A stretch of 64,000 nt of DNA from Streptomyces sp. ITFR-16. GTDB lineage: Bacteria; Actinomycetota; Actinomycetes; Streptomycetales; Streptomycetaceae. Position numbers and translations under genes: made by a program. Below are positions 16,979 through 25,673 of this stretch, one piece after another. The notes beneath the pieces are model-generated. The model was not told where the DNA came from. It searched no databases and worked only from the letters and a program-made list of their open reading frames with translations. Each line of letters starts with the position of its first letter. The first letter of the stretch is position 1. The stretch is from NCBI RefSeq assembly GCF_031844705.1, contig NZ_CP134609.1, positions 7,006,001 to 7,070,000 on the forward strand. Direction: 5' to 3'.

Positions 16979-17377
16979 ATGATGAAGTCGAGTGCGGCAC
17001 GGATCGCGGGGGCTGCCGCCATGGCCTTCGGGCTCGTCGTCGCCGCGCAGGGGACGGCGGCCGCCGCGCCGAAGACGATCGACGCGGTCTTCGGGGGGTA
17101 CGGCGAGTGGAATGCCGACCCCTACGGCAGCATCCCGGGGGACTCGATCCGCGCCTGTGACACCGACGCGGACGGGTGGGGCATCGAGGTGAAGCTGGAC
17201 ATCGGCCGGGACGGCACCTGGGACCGCACCGTCAGTACCCGGGGCCACAACTCGCCCTACTGCAGCCCGTGGAAGAGCGGGAACATCAAGGAGGACACCC
17301 CGGTGAGCATCCAGGTGACCAACGTGAACGGCGGCGTCACCTATCCCAAGGGCTCCTTGCTGCTGAGCCACGCCTGA
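16979..17377 (+). CDS. Secreted protein of unknown function, 132 residues
   Basis: The product has a clear Sec signal peptide (positively charged MMKSSAAR, hydrophobic AMAFGLVVA, cleavage near TAAAA). It leaves a mature domain of about 100 residues rich in Gly, Asp and Trp (FGGYGEWNADPYGSIPGDS, DIGRDGTWDRT, CSPWKSGN). Two Cys (RACDT and SPYCSP) could form one disulfide. I do not recognise the family. It resembles small secreted beta-sheet proteins common in Streptomyces. ATG 16979 or 16982 may be used. It is flanked by hairpins on both sides and therefore transcribed alone. Confidence 0.7.
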   Translation: MMKSSAARIAGAAAMAFGLVVAAQGTAAAAPKTIDAVFGGYGEWNADPYGSIPGDSIRACDTDADGWGIEVKLDIGRDGTWDRTVSTRGHNSPYCSPWKSGNIKEDTPVSIQVTNVNGGVTYPKGSLLLSHA

Positions 17378-17394
17378 CGGCGGGCCCTCCCGCA

Positions 17395-17421
17395 CGGCGG
17401 GCCGGCGAACCGGACCCGCCG
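17395..17421. terminator. Hairpin between convergent genes
   Basis: A 7-bp stem CGGCGGG/CCCGCCG (17395-17401 with 17415-17421) has a further CCGG/CCGG pairing inside. It lies between the secreted-protein gene and the glutathione peroxidase gene, which converge. Confidence 0.5.
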
Positions 17422-17440
17422 CGCGGGGCGTGCGCCGGGC

Positions 17441-17929
17441 TCAGGCGGGGAGCTGCGCCTCGATGGCCGCGATGACCTCGGGGGCCTCCGGCTCCGTGCG
17501 GGGCCGGATCCGGGCAACCGGCTCGCCCGCGGGCGAGATCAGGAACTTCTCGAAGTTCCACTGGACGTCCCCGGCCTCGCCCTCCGCGTCCGCGAGCCGG
17601 GTCAGCTCCGCGTAGAGCGGGTGCCGGCCGGCGCCGTTGACGTCGGTCTTCGCCAGCAGCGGGAAGCTCACCCCGTACGTCGTCGAGCAGAACGTCTGGA
17701 TCTCCTCCGAACTGCCCGGCTCCTGGCCGCCGAACTGGTTGCACGGCACGCCGAGCACCGTCAGGCCCCGGTCCCCGTACTCCTTCTGGAGCCGCTCCAG
17801 ACCGGCGTACTGCGGGGTCAGACCGCACTTGGAGGCGACGTTCACCAGCAGCACCGCGCGGCCGCGGTAGTCGCCCAGCGTGGTCGCCTCGCCCGTGAGG
17901 GTCTCGAGCGGGATGTCGTACAGCGTCAT
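17441..17929 (-). CDS. Glutathione peroxidase-family thiol peroxidase
   Basis: This 162-residue peroxidase of the GPx fold has the active-site Cys in NVASKCGLTPQY (Cys rather than selenocysteine), the second motif VLGVPCNQFGGQEPG, and WNFEKFLI with the conserved Trp and Asn. Actinobacteria lack glutathione, so such enzymes normally use thioredoxin. It reduces hydrogen or lipid peroxides in the cytoplasm. ATG 17929 has GAGGAGA nine bases upstream. The GNAT gene lies 35 bases further upstream on the same strand, so the two may be co-transcribed. Confidence 0.92.
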   Translation of the reverse strand: MTLYDIPLETLTGEATTLGDYRGRAVLLVNVASKCGLTPQYAGLERLQKEYGDRGLTVLGVPCNQFGGQEPGSSEEIQTFCSTTYGVSFPLLAKTDVNGAGRHPLYAELTRLADAEGEAGDVQWNFEKFLISPAGEPVARIRPRTEPEAPEVIAAIEAQLPA

Positions 17930-17964
17930 GGATGTCTCCTCGTCGGTGTCTTCCACAGCCATTC

Positions 17965-18507
17965 TTACGCGCGCGGTGTTCCCGCCTCGAGGCCGACCGC
18001 CTTGTAGTAAAAGGTCGTCGGCTTCAGCACCCCGGCCGGGTCGCCCGCGTAGTCCGGCACGGACCCGCACTCCGTCCAGCCGGCCGCGCGGTACAGCCGC
18101 TCCGCCGGGCTGCCGCTCTCGGTGTCCAGGATCAGCAGCGTGATGCCGTCCTCGGCCGCCGCACGCTCGACCGCCGCCAGCAGCGACGTGCCGAGCCCCC
18201 TGCCGCGCGCCGACGGACGGACCATCAGCTTGGCGACCTCCGCGCGGTGCCGGGCGTTCGGCAGCGGGGCCCGGGCCAGGCCGATGGTCCCCGCGATCCG
18301 CTCGCCGTCCCGGGCGATCCAGATCCTCAGGTGCCCGGCGTCCACGGACGCGGCCCGCTCCCGCCACCAGCAGGCGGCGGCGTCCCGGTCCAGGGGCGCG
18401 AGGAAGCCCACGGAGGATCCGCCGTCCACGGTCTCCACCAGCAGGGCGGCCAGTTCATCGGCGTACGTGACCAGTTCGGGTCCGGACACCGGGACGATCT
18501 CGGTCAT
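17965..18507 (-). CDS. GNAT-family N-acetyltransferase
   Basis: This 180-residue GCN5-related acetyltransferase has the acetyl-CoA-binding motif A in VAKLMVRPSARGRGLGTSLL (the RGRGLG loop) and motif B near LILDTESGSPAERLYRAAGW. It probably acetylates a small molecule or a protein amine, and the substrate is not predictable. It follows the XRE/cupin regulator gene by 13 bases on the same strand, and the pair is a common actinobacterial arrangement. ATG 18507 begins the conserved TEIVPVSG. Confidence 0.88.
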   Translation of the reverse strand: MTEIVPVSGPELVTYADELAALLVETVDGGSSVGFLAPLDRDAAACWWRERAASVDAGHLRIWIARDGERIAGTIGLARAPLPNARHRAEVAKLMVRPSARGRGLGTSLLAAVERAAAEDGITLLILDTESGSPAERLYRAAGWTECGSVPDYAGDPAGVLKPTTFYYKAVGLEAGTPRA

Positions 18508-18520
18508 GCTGCAGGTCCTT

Positions 18521-19135
18521 TCACGGTGCGACGATCATGAGCGCATAACGGACCCTGTCCGGGCCCGGGCAGTGGAAACGCGAAGGGCCGTACAGCCGGA
18601 ACCGCAGGCAGTCACCCCGGCGGACCGTGTGCACGGCGCCCTCGACGGTGATCTCGACCGCCCCCTCCAGGACCCAGACATGCTGCTCCAGGCCCGGGAC
18701 CGGCGGCCCGTCGTAGGCGACATCGGCCCCGGCGCCGAGGATCCCCTCGACGATCTCCCCGCGCAGACCGGCGTGCGGCGGCGAGACGGACCTGCGGACG
18801 AAACCGGACGCCTCGTCCCGCCACACCGTCTGCCGCTCCGCGCGCACCAGCAGGGCCGGCTCCTGCTCCACCTCCAGCAGCAGCCGGGACATGGTCCGTC
18901 CGTGGACGGCGCACAGCCTTCCGAGCAGGGCGGCGGTCGGGCTCAGCTCGCCGCGCTCCAGCCGGGAGAGCGTCGAGCGGCTCACCCCGCTGCGCCGGGC
19001 CAGCTCGTCCAGCGACCAGCCGCGCCCCGTGCGCAGCTCCGCCAGCCGGGCCGCCAGCCGCGCGTCGACGGAGCCGGCTGCGGGCCTCTCCGTGTCCGTC
19101 TCATCCGCGTCCGCGTCTCTCATGTCCGAGACCAT
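18521..19135 (-). CDS. XRE-family regulator with cupin sensor domain
   Basis: This 204-residue protein has an N-terminal helix-turn-helix (about 27-80: RLAELRTGRGWSLDELARR, SGVSRSTLSRLERGELSPT) and a C-terminal cupin (about 120-200: HVWVLEGAVEITVEG, RRGDCLRFRLYGPSRFHCPG). Proteins of this build regulate adjacent enzyme or transport genes in response to small ligands. GTG/ATG starts at 19135 and 19123 lie inside the 3' end of the antiporter gene, so translation is coupled by overlap. A short TCTC...GAGA inverted repeat lies at this point. The GNAT gene directly downstream is its likely partner. Confidence 0.88.
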   Translation of the reverse strand: MVSDMRDADADETDTERPAAGSVDARLAARLAELRTGRGWSLDELARRSGVSRSTLSRLERGELSPTAALLGRLCAVHGRTMSRLLLEVEQEPALLVRAERQTVWRDEASGFVRRSVSPPHAGLRGEIVEGILGAGADVAYDGPPVPGLEQHVWVLEGAVEITVEGAVHTVRRGDCLRFRLYGPSRFHCPGPDRVRYALMIVAP

Positions 19136-20912
19136 ATCTCTGAACTGAGACAGGGGTGTCGGTGGGTGGGGTCAGCAGTACGACCGTGTCACCGGGGTCC
19201 GGAGACGGGGTCCGCGCATCCGTCGCCGGCAGCAGCAGGCCGTCCGGCCGCACCACGAAGAGCAGCCGATGGCCGTCCGGGACCGGACCGCCGGACTCCC
19301 GGGCCACCACGCGCGCCCCGGCCGCGTACCGCCGGGCCAGCTCCGGGCCGCTGAGCCCGCCGCCGAAGAGCGCCTCGCCCCCGGTGTAGGGAGCGACCAC
19401 CCCGTGGCTCGTGGAGGGCGGGGCGAGCCGGTGCACCGAACCCTCCACGCTCTCCCGCAGCGTGAGCGAGGCGAGCGCGTTGAAGTCGTCCTCCCCGGTG
19501 AGCAGCAGCACGCCGGTGATCCCCTCCAGTTCCGCGCCCGTGCCGGTGGCCGAGGCGAGGAGTTCGCCGGGGGCCAGCTGCAGCCCCGCCGCCTCGATCC
19601 GGTCCCGCTCGCGGTCGGCGCCCGCCCACATCAGGACGTCCAGCCCCGCCGCACGCAGGGCGCACGCCAGGTCCACCACCCAGGGCGCGCCGCCGACCAG
19701 CAGGGGCCTGGACCGGGCCGGGCGCAGCACGCCGAGGCGGCGGGCCACCGGGAACGCCGTCAGGCCGTACAGCGTGACCGTGGCGACGATCACCACGAAG
19801 GTCGCCGGCAGGATGCGCCCGGCGCCGACGACGCCGTGCTCGACCAGCGTCGCCGAGAACGTGGAGGCCGTGGCCGCCGCGACGATGCCGCGCGGGGCCA
19901 TCCAGCCGATGAACCACCGCTCGCCGCGCGGCACATCGGTCCGGGCCGTCGCGAGGTGTGCGACGAGCGGCCGGGTTACCAGCACCAGCAGGGCGACGAG
20001 GGCGAGGGACGGCAGCACCACATGCCGCAGGGACGCGGGCGTGACGGTGGCCGAGATGGAGACGAACAGCAGGCCGATGATCAGAGAGACCAGGGTGTCG
20101 AAGAAGGGGCGCCGCGCGGGGACGTCCAGGCCCGGCAGATGGGCCAGGGCCATGCCCATCACGACGGCGGAGATCAGCCCCGTGTCGTCGCGCAGCGCGT
20201 CGCAGCCGGCCGCGACCCCGATCACGGCGGCGAGCTGCAGCGAGGTGGCCAGGACCTCGCCGGGCCGCAGCAGCCGCAGCAGCAGCCACAGGGCCCCTGC
20301 ACCGGCCGCGCCGCCGGCCAGCCCCACCGCCGCACTGGCACAGAACGCGCCCAGCGCGCTGCCGGTCCCCGGCCGGGTGTCCGCGAGGACCCCGTGGAAG
20401 ACGAGCGCCCCCAGGATCCCGCCGACCGGGTCGATCAGGGAGCCCTCCCAGACCAGGACGCGCCGCAGCCGTTCCGTGGGCCTGACGAAGTCGAGGAGCG
20501 GCCCGACGACGGTCGGACCGGACACGACCAGGATCGCCGCGAGCATCACCGCCGCAGGCAGCGACATCTCCAGGACCGGCACGGCGAACAGAGCGGCGGA
20601 CACCAGCGTCAGCAGGGTCCCCAGCCAGAGCAGCCGGGTCACGACGCGCCGGCTGTGGCCCGTCAGCCGCCGCAGGTCCAGGCCGAGCCCGGCGTCGTAC
20701 AGGATCACGGCCACCGCCAGCGACACCAGCGGGGAGAAGGCGTCGCCCAGCAGCCGCTGGGGGTGGACGTCGTCGGTGAGCGCCCCGGCCGTGAAACCGA
20801 CGGGCAGCAGGACCAGCAGCGCCGGCACGCGCAGCCGGCTCGCCAGCAGCTGCGACCCCACCGCGAGCACCACGATCAGTCCGAGTCCCACGAAGACCTG
20901 ATCGTCCGTCAT
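19101..20912 (-). CDS. Sodium/proton antiporter, CPA1 family, with C-terminal regulatory region
   Basis: This 603-residue protein has about 12 membrane helices (residues 5-400), beginning VFVGLGLIVVLAVGSQLLA and containing VAVILYDAGLGLDL, VVSGPTVVGPLLDFV and WEGSLIDPVGGILGALVF. These are typical of the NhaP-like exchangers. The cytoplasmic tail (about 410-600) contains a Rossmann-like part and a TrkA-C-like segment (HRLLFVVRPDGLLLPA). It should exchange Na+ or K+ for H+. AGGAGGCGGG precedes ATG 20912. The 3' end overlaps the XRE gene by 35 bases. Confidence 0.9.
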   Translation of the reverse strand: MTDDQVFVGLGLIVVLAVGSQLLASRLRVPALLVLLPVGFTAGALTDDVHPQRLLGDAFSPLVSLAVAVILYDAGLGLDLRRLTGHSRRVVTRLLWLGTLLTLVSAALFAVPVLEMSLPAAVMLAAILVVSGPTVVGPLLDFVRPTERLRRVLVWEGSLIDPVGGILGALVFHGVLADTRPGTGSALGAFCASAAVGLAGGAAGAGALWLLLRLLRPGEVLATSLQLAAVIGVAAGCDALRDDTGLISAVVMGMALAHLPGLDVPARRPFFDTLVSLIIGLLFVSISATVTPASLRHVVLPSLALVALLVLVTRPLVAHLATARTDVPRGERWFIGWMAPRGIVAAATASTFSATLVEHGVVGAGRILPATFVVIVATVTLYGLTAFPVARRLGVLRPARSRPLLVGGAPWVVDLACALRAAGLDVLMWAGADRERDRIEAAGLQLAPGELLASATGTGAELEGITGVLLLTGEDDFNALASLTLRESVEGSVHRLAPPSTSHGVVAPYTGGEALFGGGLSGPELARRYAAGARVVARESGGPVPDGHRLLFVVRPDGLLLPATDARTPSPDPGDTVVLLTPPTDTPVSVQRYGLGHERRGRG

Positions 20913-20947
20913 CTTCCCGCCTCCTCGCCGCGGGCACCGGGAGGCGC

Positions 20948-20978
20948 GGTCGCGACCCGCGGCGCACCGCGCGCGACC
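20948..20978 (-). terminator. Possible terminator hairpin
   Basis: A 7-bp stem GGTCGCG/CGCGACC (20948-20954 with 20972-20978) with a 17-nt loop lies downstream of the 240-residue membrane protein gene and upstream of the antiporter gene. Confidence 0.3.
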
Positions 20979-21082
20979 ACCTTCCGTGCCGCCGGACGCC
21001 GGGAGCGCCAGGGCTCGCGCCGGGCGGGCCCTCCGGCGCCCCGCTGTCCGCCCGATGGGCTAACGGGGCACGGGGGCCGGGG

Positions 21083-21805
21083 TCACTGGCGCTTGTCGTC
21101 CCAGGGCGTGCCCAGCCAGCTGTCGAACGAGCGGACCAGCGCCGCCAGCGCGGCCGCGAGCCGCTGGTCGACCCAGGGGGCGTGCACCACGACCTCGTCG
21201 TCGGACCTGTACTCCAGCGGGACTTCGCCGCCCGCCCGCCAGATGACGCGCCGCGGTCCGCGCGGCACATCGCCGCCGCCGCTCACCAGACTCCCTGCGG
21301 CGATGGCCACCCACAGGGGGAACAGCAGCCACCACAGGTACCACCAGAAGATCCGGCCCTTGGACCCGACGGCCTCGGGGGCGCCGGTCTGGGCGACCGT
21401 CCAGCGGGTGCGCATCCCCGTCCCGGACAGAGCCTTCTCGCGCAGGACCGTGCCGATGATCTCGCCCTGCCCGCCGTGCACCTGATACGCCGACACCCCG
21501 TCGCCCGCCGAGACGGTGACGAGTGTGGCCAGCCGGGAGCGGCGCTCCGGGTCCGCCCACAGCACGAAGGAACGCGCGCCCGTCTTGCGGGCCTCCAGAT
21601 ACGCGGGTATCCCGCCCGGCGGCAGCTCGCGTTCCAGATGGGCGACCACGCGGGACTCCCCTTCGGGCCACTCCTCGGCGGTGACGGTGTGGGTGAAGGG
21701 CGCGGGCGCGCCGGGCACGGCCTCCGCGCCGCCCTTCGCGCCCTTTCTGCCCTTCCCGCTCTTCCTGTCCGTGGGAACGGGCATCACTTTCAGGGCGCCG
21801 GCCAC
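21083..21805 (-). CDS. Membrane-anchored protein of unknown function, 240 residues
   Basis: This is an unrecognised actinobacterial protein. Residues 1-30 are basic (RKSGKGRKGAKGG). Residues 40-145 look like a soluble beta-rich domain (FVLWADPERRSRLATLVTVS, YQVHGGQGEIIGTVLREKAL) reminiscent of the LURP-one/scramblase fold, which is a guess. One strongly aromatic transmembrane segment follows (WWYLWWLLFPLWVAIAA, about 153-170). The C-terminal 60 residues are soluble and end with WVDQRLAAALAALV. It starts with GTG 21805 behind a strong GGAGGAG. It is divergent from the DUF6011 gene. Confidence 0.72.
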   Translation of the reverse strand: MAGALKVMPVPTDRKSGKGRKGAKGGAEAVPGAPAPFTHTVTAEEWPEGESRVVAHLERELPPGGIPAYLEARKTGARSFVLWADPERRSRLATLVTVSAGDGVSAYQVHGGQGEIIGTVLREKALSGTGMRTRWTVAQTGAPEAVGSKGRIFWWYLWWLLFPLWVAIAAGSLVSGGGDVPRGPRRVIWRAGGEVPLEYRSDDEVVVHAPWVDQRLAAALAALVRSFDSWLGTPWDDKRQ

Positions 21806-21873
21806 GTGCGAACTCCTCCGTTGTGTGCGTCGGGAAGTCGAAGACTAGTGCCGCCGTTTGAGAGGATCACCGG

Positions 21874-21903
21874 GTGGACCCCTCAGAAGTGGACCCCTCA
21901 GAA
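21874..21903 (+). repeat. Perfect 15-bp tandem repeat, two copies
   Basis: The unit GTGGACCCCTCAGAA occurs twice in a row (21874-21888 and 21889-21903). It spans the start codon of the DUF6011 gene and duplicates both the start codon and the next four codons in frame. Confidence 0.9.
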
Positions 21904-22110
21904 ACCGTCCCCGGGACCGAGCCGCTGCCCGGCACCGACGGGACCGGGCGCCGCCTGGTGCGCTGCCGGCTCTGCGGGCGCCCGCTGACCGGCACGGCCT
22001 CCCGCCGCACCGGTCTCGGCCCCTCCTGCGACGCCAAGCTGCACCCGTCGCCGCCCGACATCCGCACCCGCCGCCACGAGGTCGAGCAGGACGTGCTGCC
22101 CGGTACCTGA
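21874..22110 (+). CDS. DUF6011-type zinc-ribbon-like small protein
   Basis: This is a 78-residue protein starting at GTG 21874, behind an AGAGGA ribosome site. Residues 28-58 (VRCRLCGRPLTGTASRRTGL, then GPSCDAKL) carry three Cys in a CxxC...C pattern characteristic of DUF6011, a short nucleic-acid-protein-like motif of unknown role. Its N-terminus includes two copies of VDPSE, made by a perfect 15-base direct repeat in the DNA. The second GTG (21889) is therefore an alternative start. It is probably a metal-binding cytoplasmic protein. Confidence 0.72.
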   Translation: MDPSEVDPSETVPGTEPLPGTDGTGRRLVRCRLCGRPLTGTASRRTGLGPSCDAKLHPSPPDIRTRRHEVEQDVLPGT

Positions 22111-22114
22111 ACCG

Positions 22115-22996
22115 CTACGAGGACGCGCCGTCCAGCCGGCGGAACAGCCCCTCCTGCACCACGGACACCAGCAGATTGCCCGCCCGGTCGTAGATCCGGC
22201 CGCGTGCCAGACCCCGTCCGCCCGTCGCCACCGGCGACTCCTGGTCGTACAGGAACCACTCGTCCGCCCGGAACGGCCGGTGGAACCACATCGCGTGGTC
22301 CAGCGACGCCATGTCGAAGCCGCGCGGCCCCCAGAGCGGCTCCACCGGAATGCGGACCGCGTCCAGCAGCGTCATGTCACTGGCGTACGTCAGCGCGCAG
22401 GTGTGCACGAGCGGATCGTCGCCCAGCGGGCCGACCGCGCGCATCCACACCGCGCTGCGCGGGTCCGCGTCCTCGATCTCCTTCCGCGTCCAGCGCAGCC
22501 GGTCCACGTACCGGATGTCGAACGGCTGACGCCGCGCCATCCGCTCCAGGGCCTCGGGCAGCGCGCCCAGATGCTCACGCACCTCCTCGGCGACCGTCGG
22601 CAGCTCCTCGGGATCCGGCACCACCCGGGCCGGCGGCAACTGGTGCTCGAAGCCCGCCTCCTCCGGCCGGTGGAACGACGCCGTCAGGTTGAAGATCGTC
22701 CGGCCCTGCTGCACGGCCGTCACCCGGCGGGTCGTGAACGACCTGCCGTCCCGGACGCGCTCCACGTCGTACACGATCGGCACCCCGGGACGGCCCGGCC
22801 GCAGGAAGTAGGCGTGCAGCGAGTGCACGGGCCGGTCCCCGTCCGTGGTGCGGCCCGCCGCCACCAGCGCCTGACCCGCCACCTGACCGCCGAAGACCCG
22901 CTGCAGCGACTCGTCGGGGCTGCGGCCCCGGAAGATGTTGACCTCGATCCGCTCCAGGTCGAGCAGGTCGACCAGACGCTCGGCGGGGTTCGTCAT
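22115..22996 (-). CDS. tesB: Acyl-CoA thioesterase II (TesB family)
   Basis: This 293-residue double-hotdog thioesterase hydrolyses medium- and long-chain acyl-CoA to free fatty acid and CoA. It shows the family start AERLVDLLDLERIEVNIFRG, then RVFGGQVAGQALVAA, HSLHAYFLRPGRP and, in the second half, LDHAMWFHRPFRADEWFLY with the catalytic-region residues. ATG 22996 follows GGAG. The upstream helicase gene ends 18 bases before it on the same strand, so the two may share a transcript. Confidence 0.92.
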   Translation of the reverse strand: MTNPAERLVDLLDLERIEVNIFRGRSPDESLQRVFGGQVAGQALVAAGRTTDGDRPVHSLHAYFLRPGRPGVPIVYDVERVRDGRSFTTRRVTAVQQGRTIFNLTASFHRPEEAGFEHQLPPARVVPDPEELPTVAEEVREHLGALPEALERMARRQPFDIRYVDRLRWTRKEIEDADPRSAVWMRAVGPLGDDPLVHTCALTYASDMTLLDAVRIPVEPLWGPRGFDMASLDHAMWFHRPFRADEWFLYDQESPVATGGRGLARGRIYDRAGNLLVSVVQEGLFRRLDGASS

Positions 22997-23013
22997 ACCG
23001 TTCTTCTCCACTC

Positions 23014-25536
23014 TCACAACTGGCCCACGGAGGTGACCCGGACGACCGCCCGGCCCTCCTCGTCGGACGCGGCCAGATCGACCTCGGCGCTGATGCCCCA
23101 GTCATGGTCGCCGTTCGGGTCGGCGAACGTCTGGCGGACCCGCCACAGGCCGTGCCCGGCGTCCTCGTCGATCTTCAGCAGCTTCGGCCCGCGGGCGTCC
23201 GGACCGGTGCCCAGCTCCTCGTACTCGTCCCAGTACGCGTCCATCGCCTCGCCCCACGCGTCCTCGTCCCAGCCCGCGTCCTTGTCCAGCTCGCCGAGGT
23301 CGCGGACCCGGTCCAGCGCGGCCAGCTCGACCCGGCGGAACATCGCGTTGCGCACGAGCACCCGGAAGGCGCGGGCGTTGGCCGTGACCGGCTTGACCTC
23401 GTCGGCCCGCTCCTGCGCCTGCTCGGCCGTCTCCACCTCCGGATTGGCGAGCTGCTCCCACTCGTCGAGCAGGCTGGAGTCCACCTGACGGACCATCTCC
23501 CCGAGCCAGGCGATGAGGTCCTCCAGGTCCTCGGACTTGATGTCGTCCGGGATGGTGTGCTCCAGCGCCTTGTACGCGCTCGCCAGATAGCGCAGCACGA
23601 TGCCCTCGGTGCGCGCCAGCTCGTAGTTCGAGGTGAACTCGGTGAACGTCATGGCCCGCTCGTACATGTCGCGGATCACCGACTTCGGCGACACCGGGTG
23701 GTCGCCCACCCACGGGTGGCTGCGGCGGTAGACGTCGTACGCGTGCCACAGCAGCTCGCTCAGCGGCTTCGGGTACGTGACGTCCTGGAGGAGCTCCATC
23801 CGCTCCTCGTACTCGATGCCGTCGGCCTTCATCTGCCCGACCGCCTCACCGCGCGCCTTGTTCTGCTGCGCGGCCAGGATCTGGCGCGGATCGTCGAGCG
23901 TCGACTCCACCACCGAGACCATGTCCAGCGCGTACGAAGGGGAGTCGGGGTCCAGCAGCTCGAACGCGGCGAGCGCGAACGTGGACAGCGGCTGGTTCAG
24001 CGCGAAGTCCTGCTGGAGATCGACGGTGAGCCGCACGATGCGGCCCTCCGCGTCCGGCTTGTCCAGCTGCTCCACCACCCCGCCGTCCAGCAGCGAACGG
24101 TAGATCGCGATGGCCCGGCGGATGTGGCGCAGCTGCGCCCGGCGCGGCTCGTGGTTGTCCTCCAGCAGATGCCGCATCGCCTCGAAGGCGTTGCCCGGAC
24201 GCGCGATCACCGACAGCAGCATCGTGTGCGTGACCCGGAAGCGGGAGGTCAGCGGCTCCGGATCGGACTGGATCAGCTTGTCGAAGGTGGTCTCCGACCA
24301 GGCCACGAAGCCCTCGGGGGCCTTCTTGCGGACGACCTTGCGCTTCTTCTTCGGGTCGTCGCCGGCCTTCTTGACCGCCTTCTCGTTCTCGATGACGTGC
24401 TCGGGGGCCTGCGCGACGACGAAGCCCGCCGTGTCGAAGCCCGCGCGCCCGGCCCGGCCCGCGATCTGGTGGAACTCGCGCGCCCGCAGCGTGCGCACCC
24501 GGGTGCCGTCGTACTTGGTGAGCGCGGTGAAGAGCACCGTACGGATCGGGACGTTGACGCCGACGCCGAGCGTGTCCGTACCGCAGATCACCTTCAGCAG
24601 CCCCGCCTGCGCGAGCTTCTCCACGAGACGGCGGTACTTCGGGAGCATGCCGGCGTGGTGCACACCGATGCCGTGCCGCACATAACGCGAGAGGTTCTGG
24701 CCGAACTTGGTGGTGAAGCGGAAGTTGCCGATGAGATCGGCGATCTTCTCCTTCTCCTCCTTGGTGCACATGTTGATGCTCATCAGCGACTGCGCCCGCT
24801 CGACGGCCGCGGCCTGGGTGAAGTGCACGATGTAGACCGGCGACTGCCGGGTGTCCAGCAGCTCGGTGAGCGTCTCGGTGATCGGCGTCAGCCGGTACTC
24901 GTAACTGAGCGGCACCGGACGCGTCGCCGAGCGCACCACGGAGGTGGGGCGGCCCGTGCGCCGGGTCAGGTCCTCCTCGAACATCCTGACGTCACCGAGC
25001 GTGGCCGACATCAGGACGAACTGGGCCTGCGGGAGCTCCAGGATCGGGATCTGCCAGGCCCAGCCCCGGTCCTGCTCCGCGTAGAAGTGGAACTCGTCCA
25101 TCACGACCTGGCCGATGTCCGCGTACTTCCCGTCACGCAGCGCGATGGAGGCCAGCACCTCGGCCGTACAGCAGATCACCGGGGCGTCGGCGTTGACCGA
25201 GGCGTCCCCGGTGAGCATGCCGACGTTCTCCGTGCCGAAGAGCTTGCACAGGTCGAAGAACTTCTCCGAGACCAGGGCCTTGATCGGGGCGGTGTAGAAG
25301 GTGACCTTGTCCTGGGCCAGGGCGGTGAAGTGCGCACCCGCCGCGACCAGGCTCTTTCCGGAACCGGTCGGGGTGGAAAGGATCACGTTGGCCCCGGAGA
25401 CCACCTCGATCAGCGCCTCCTCCTGAGCGGGGTAGAGGGTGATCCCCTGCGTCTCGGTCCAGGACGAGAAAGCCTCGAAAAGGGCGTCGGGGTCGTCGGT
25501 CGGGGGCAGCTGATCGATAAGGGTCACGCCCCCCAT
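23014..25536 (-). CDS. DEAD/DEAH-box RNA helicase with DUF3516 C-terminal domain
   Basis: This 840-residue superfamily 2 helicase is related to Ski2/Mtr4-type enzymes. RecA1 has the P-loop STPTGSGKSLVA, motif Ib TAPIKAL and the Walker B box VMDEFHFY (DEFH variant), plus motif III SATLG. RecA2 has GVHHAGMLPKYRRLVEKL, CGTDTLGVGVNVP and the arginine-finger motif QIAGRAGRAGFD. A basic insert (KKAGDDPKKKRKVVRKK) precedes the DUF3516 C-terminal half (about 430-840). Its probable role is RNA unwinding in turnover or ribosome biogenesis. GTG four codons in is an alternative start. It is divergent from the YdjM-like gene. Confidence 0.93.
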   Translation of the reverse strand: MGGVTLIDQLPPTDDPDALFEAFSSWTETQGITLYPAQEEALIEVVSGANVILSTPTGSGKSLVAAGAHFTALAQDKVTFYTAPIKALVSEKFFDLCKLFGTENVGMLTGDASVNADAPVICCTAEVLASIALRDGKYADIGQVVMDEFHFYAEQDRGWAWQIPILELPQAQFVLMSATLGDVRMFEEDLTRRTGRPTSVVRSATRPVPLSYEYRLTPITETLTELLDTRQSPVYIVHFTQAAAVERAQSLMSINMCTKEEKEKIADLIGNFRFTTKFGQNLSRYVRHGIGVHHAGMLPKYRRLVEKLAQAGLLKVICGTDTLGVGVNVPIRTVLFTALTKYDGTRVRTLRAREFHQIAGRAGRAGFDTAGFVVAQAPEHVIENEKAVKKAGDDPKKKRKVVRKKAPEGFVAWSETTFDKLIQSDPEPLTSRFRVTHTMLLSVIARPGNAFEAMRHLLEDNHEPRRAQLRHIRRAIAIYRSLLDGGVVEQLDKPDAEGRIVRLTVDLQQDFALNQPLSTFALAAFELLDPDSPSYALDMVSVVESTLDDPRQILAAQQNKARGEAVGQMKADGIEYEERMELLQDVTYPKPLSELLWHAYDVYRRSHPWVGDHPVSPKSVIRDMYERAMTFTEFTSNYELARTEGIVLRYLASAYKALEHTIPDDIKSEDLEDLIAWLGEMVRQVDSSLLDEWEQLANPEVETAEQAQERADEVKPVTANARAFRVLVRNAMFRRVELAALDRVRDLGELDKDAGWDEDAWGEAMDAYWDEYEELGTGPDARGPKLLKIDEDAGHGLWRVRQTFADPNGDHDWGISAEVDLAASDEEGRAVVRVTSVGQL

Positions 25537-25673
25537 CTTGCCTGTCTTCCACCCCGATGAGGGAACCGGACGACGGTACGAAGATCATGGACGATACGCT
25601 GCCCTCTCAACTCGGCCGTCCGACAACGACGATGGCCGGAACTCGCGCACAGGCCAATGGGGGCGGAACAGCG

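Noticed and set aside
23104..25560. An 818-codon open frame antisense to the DUF3516 helicase
   Set aside because: It is a shadow of the helicase gene, and its product is low-complexity Arg/Val/Leu-rich sequence.
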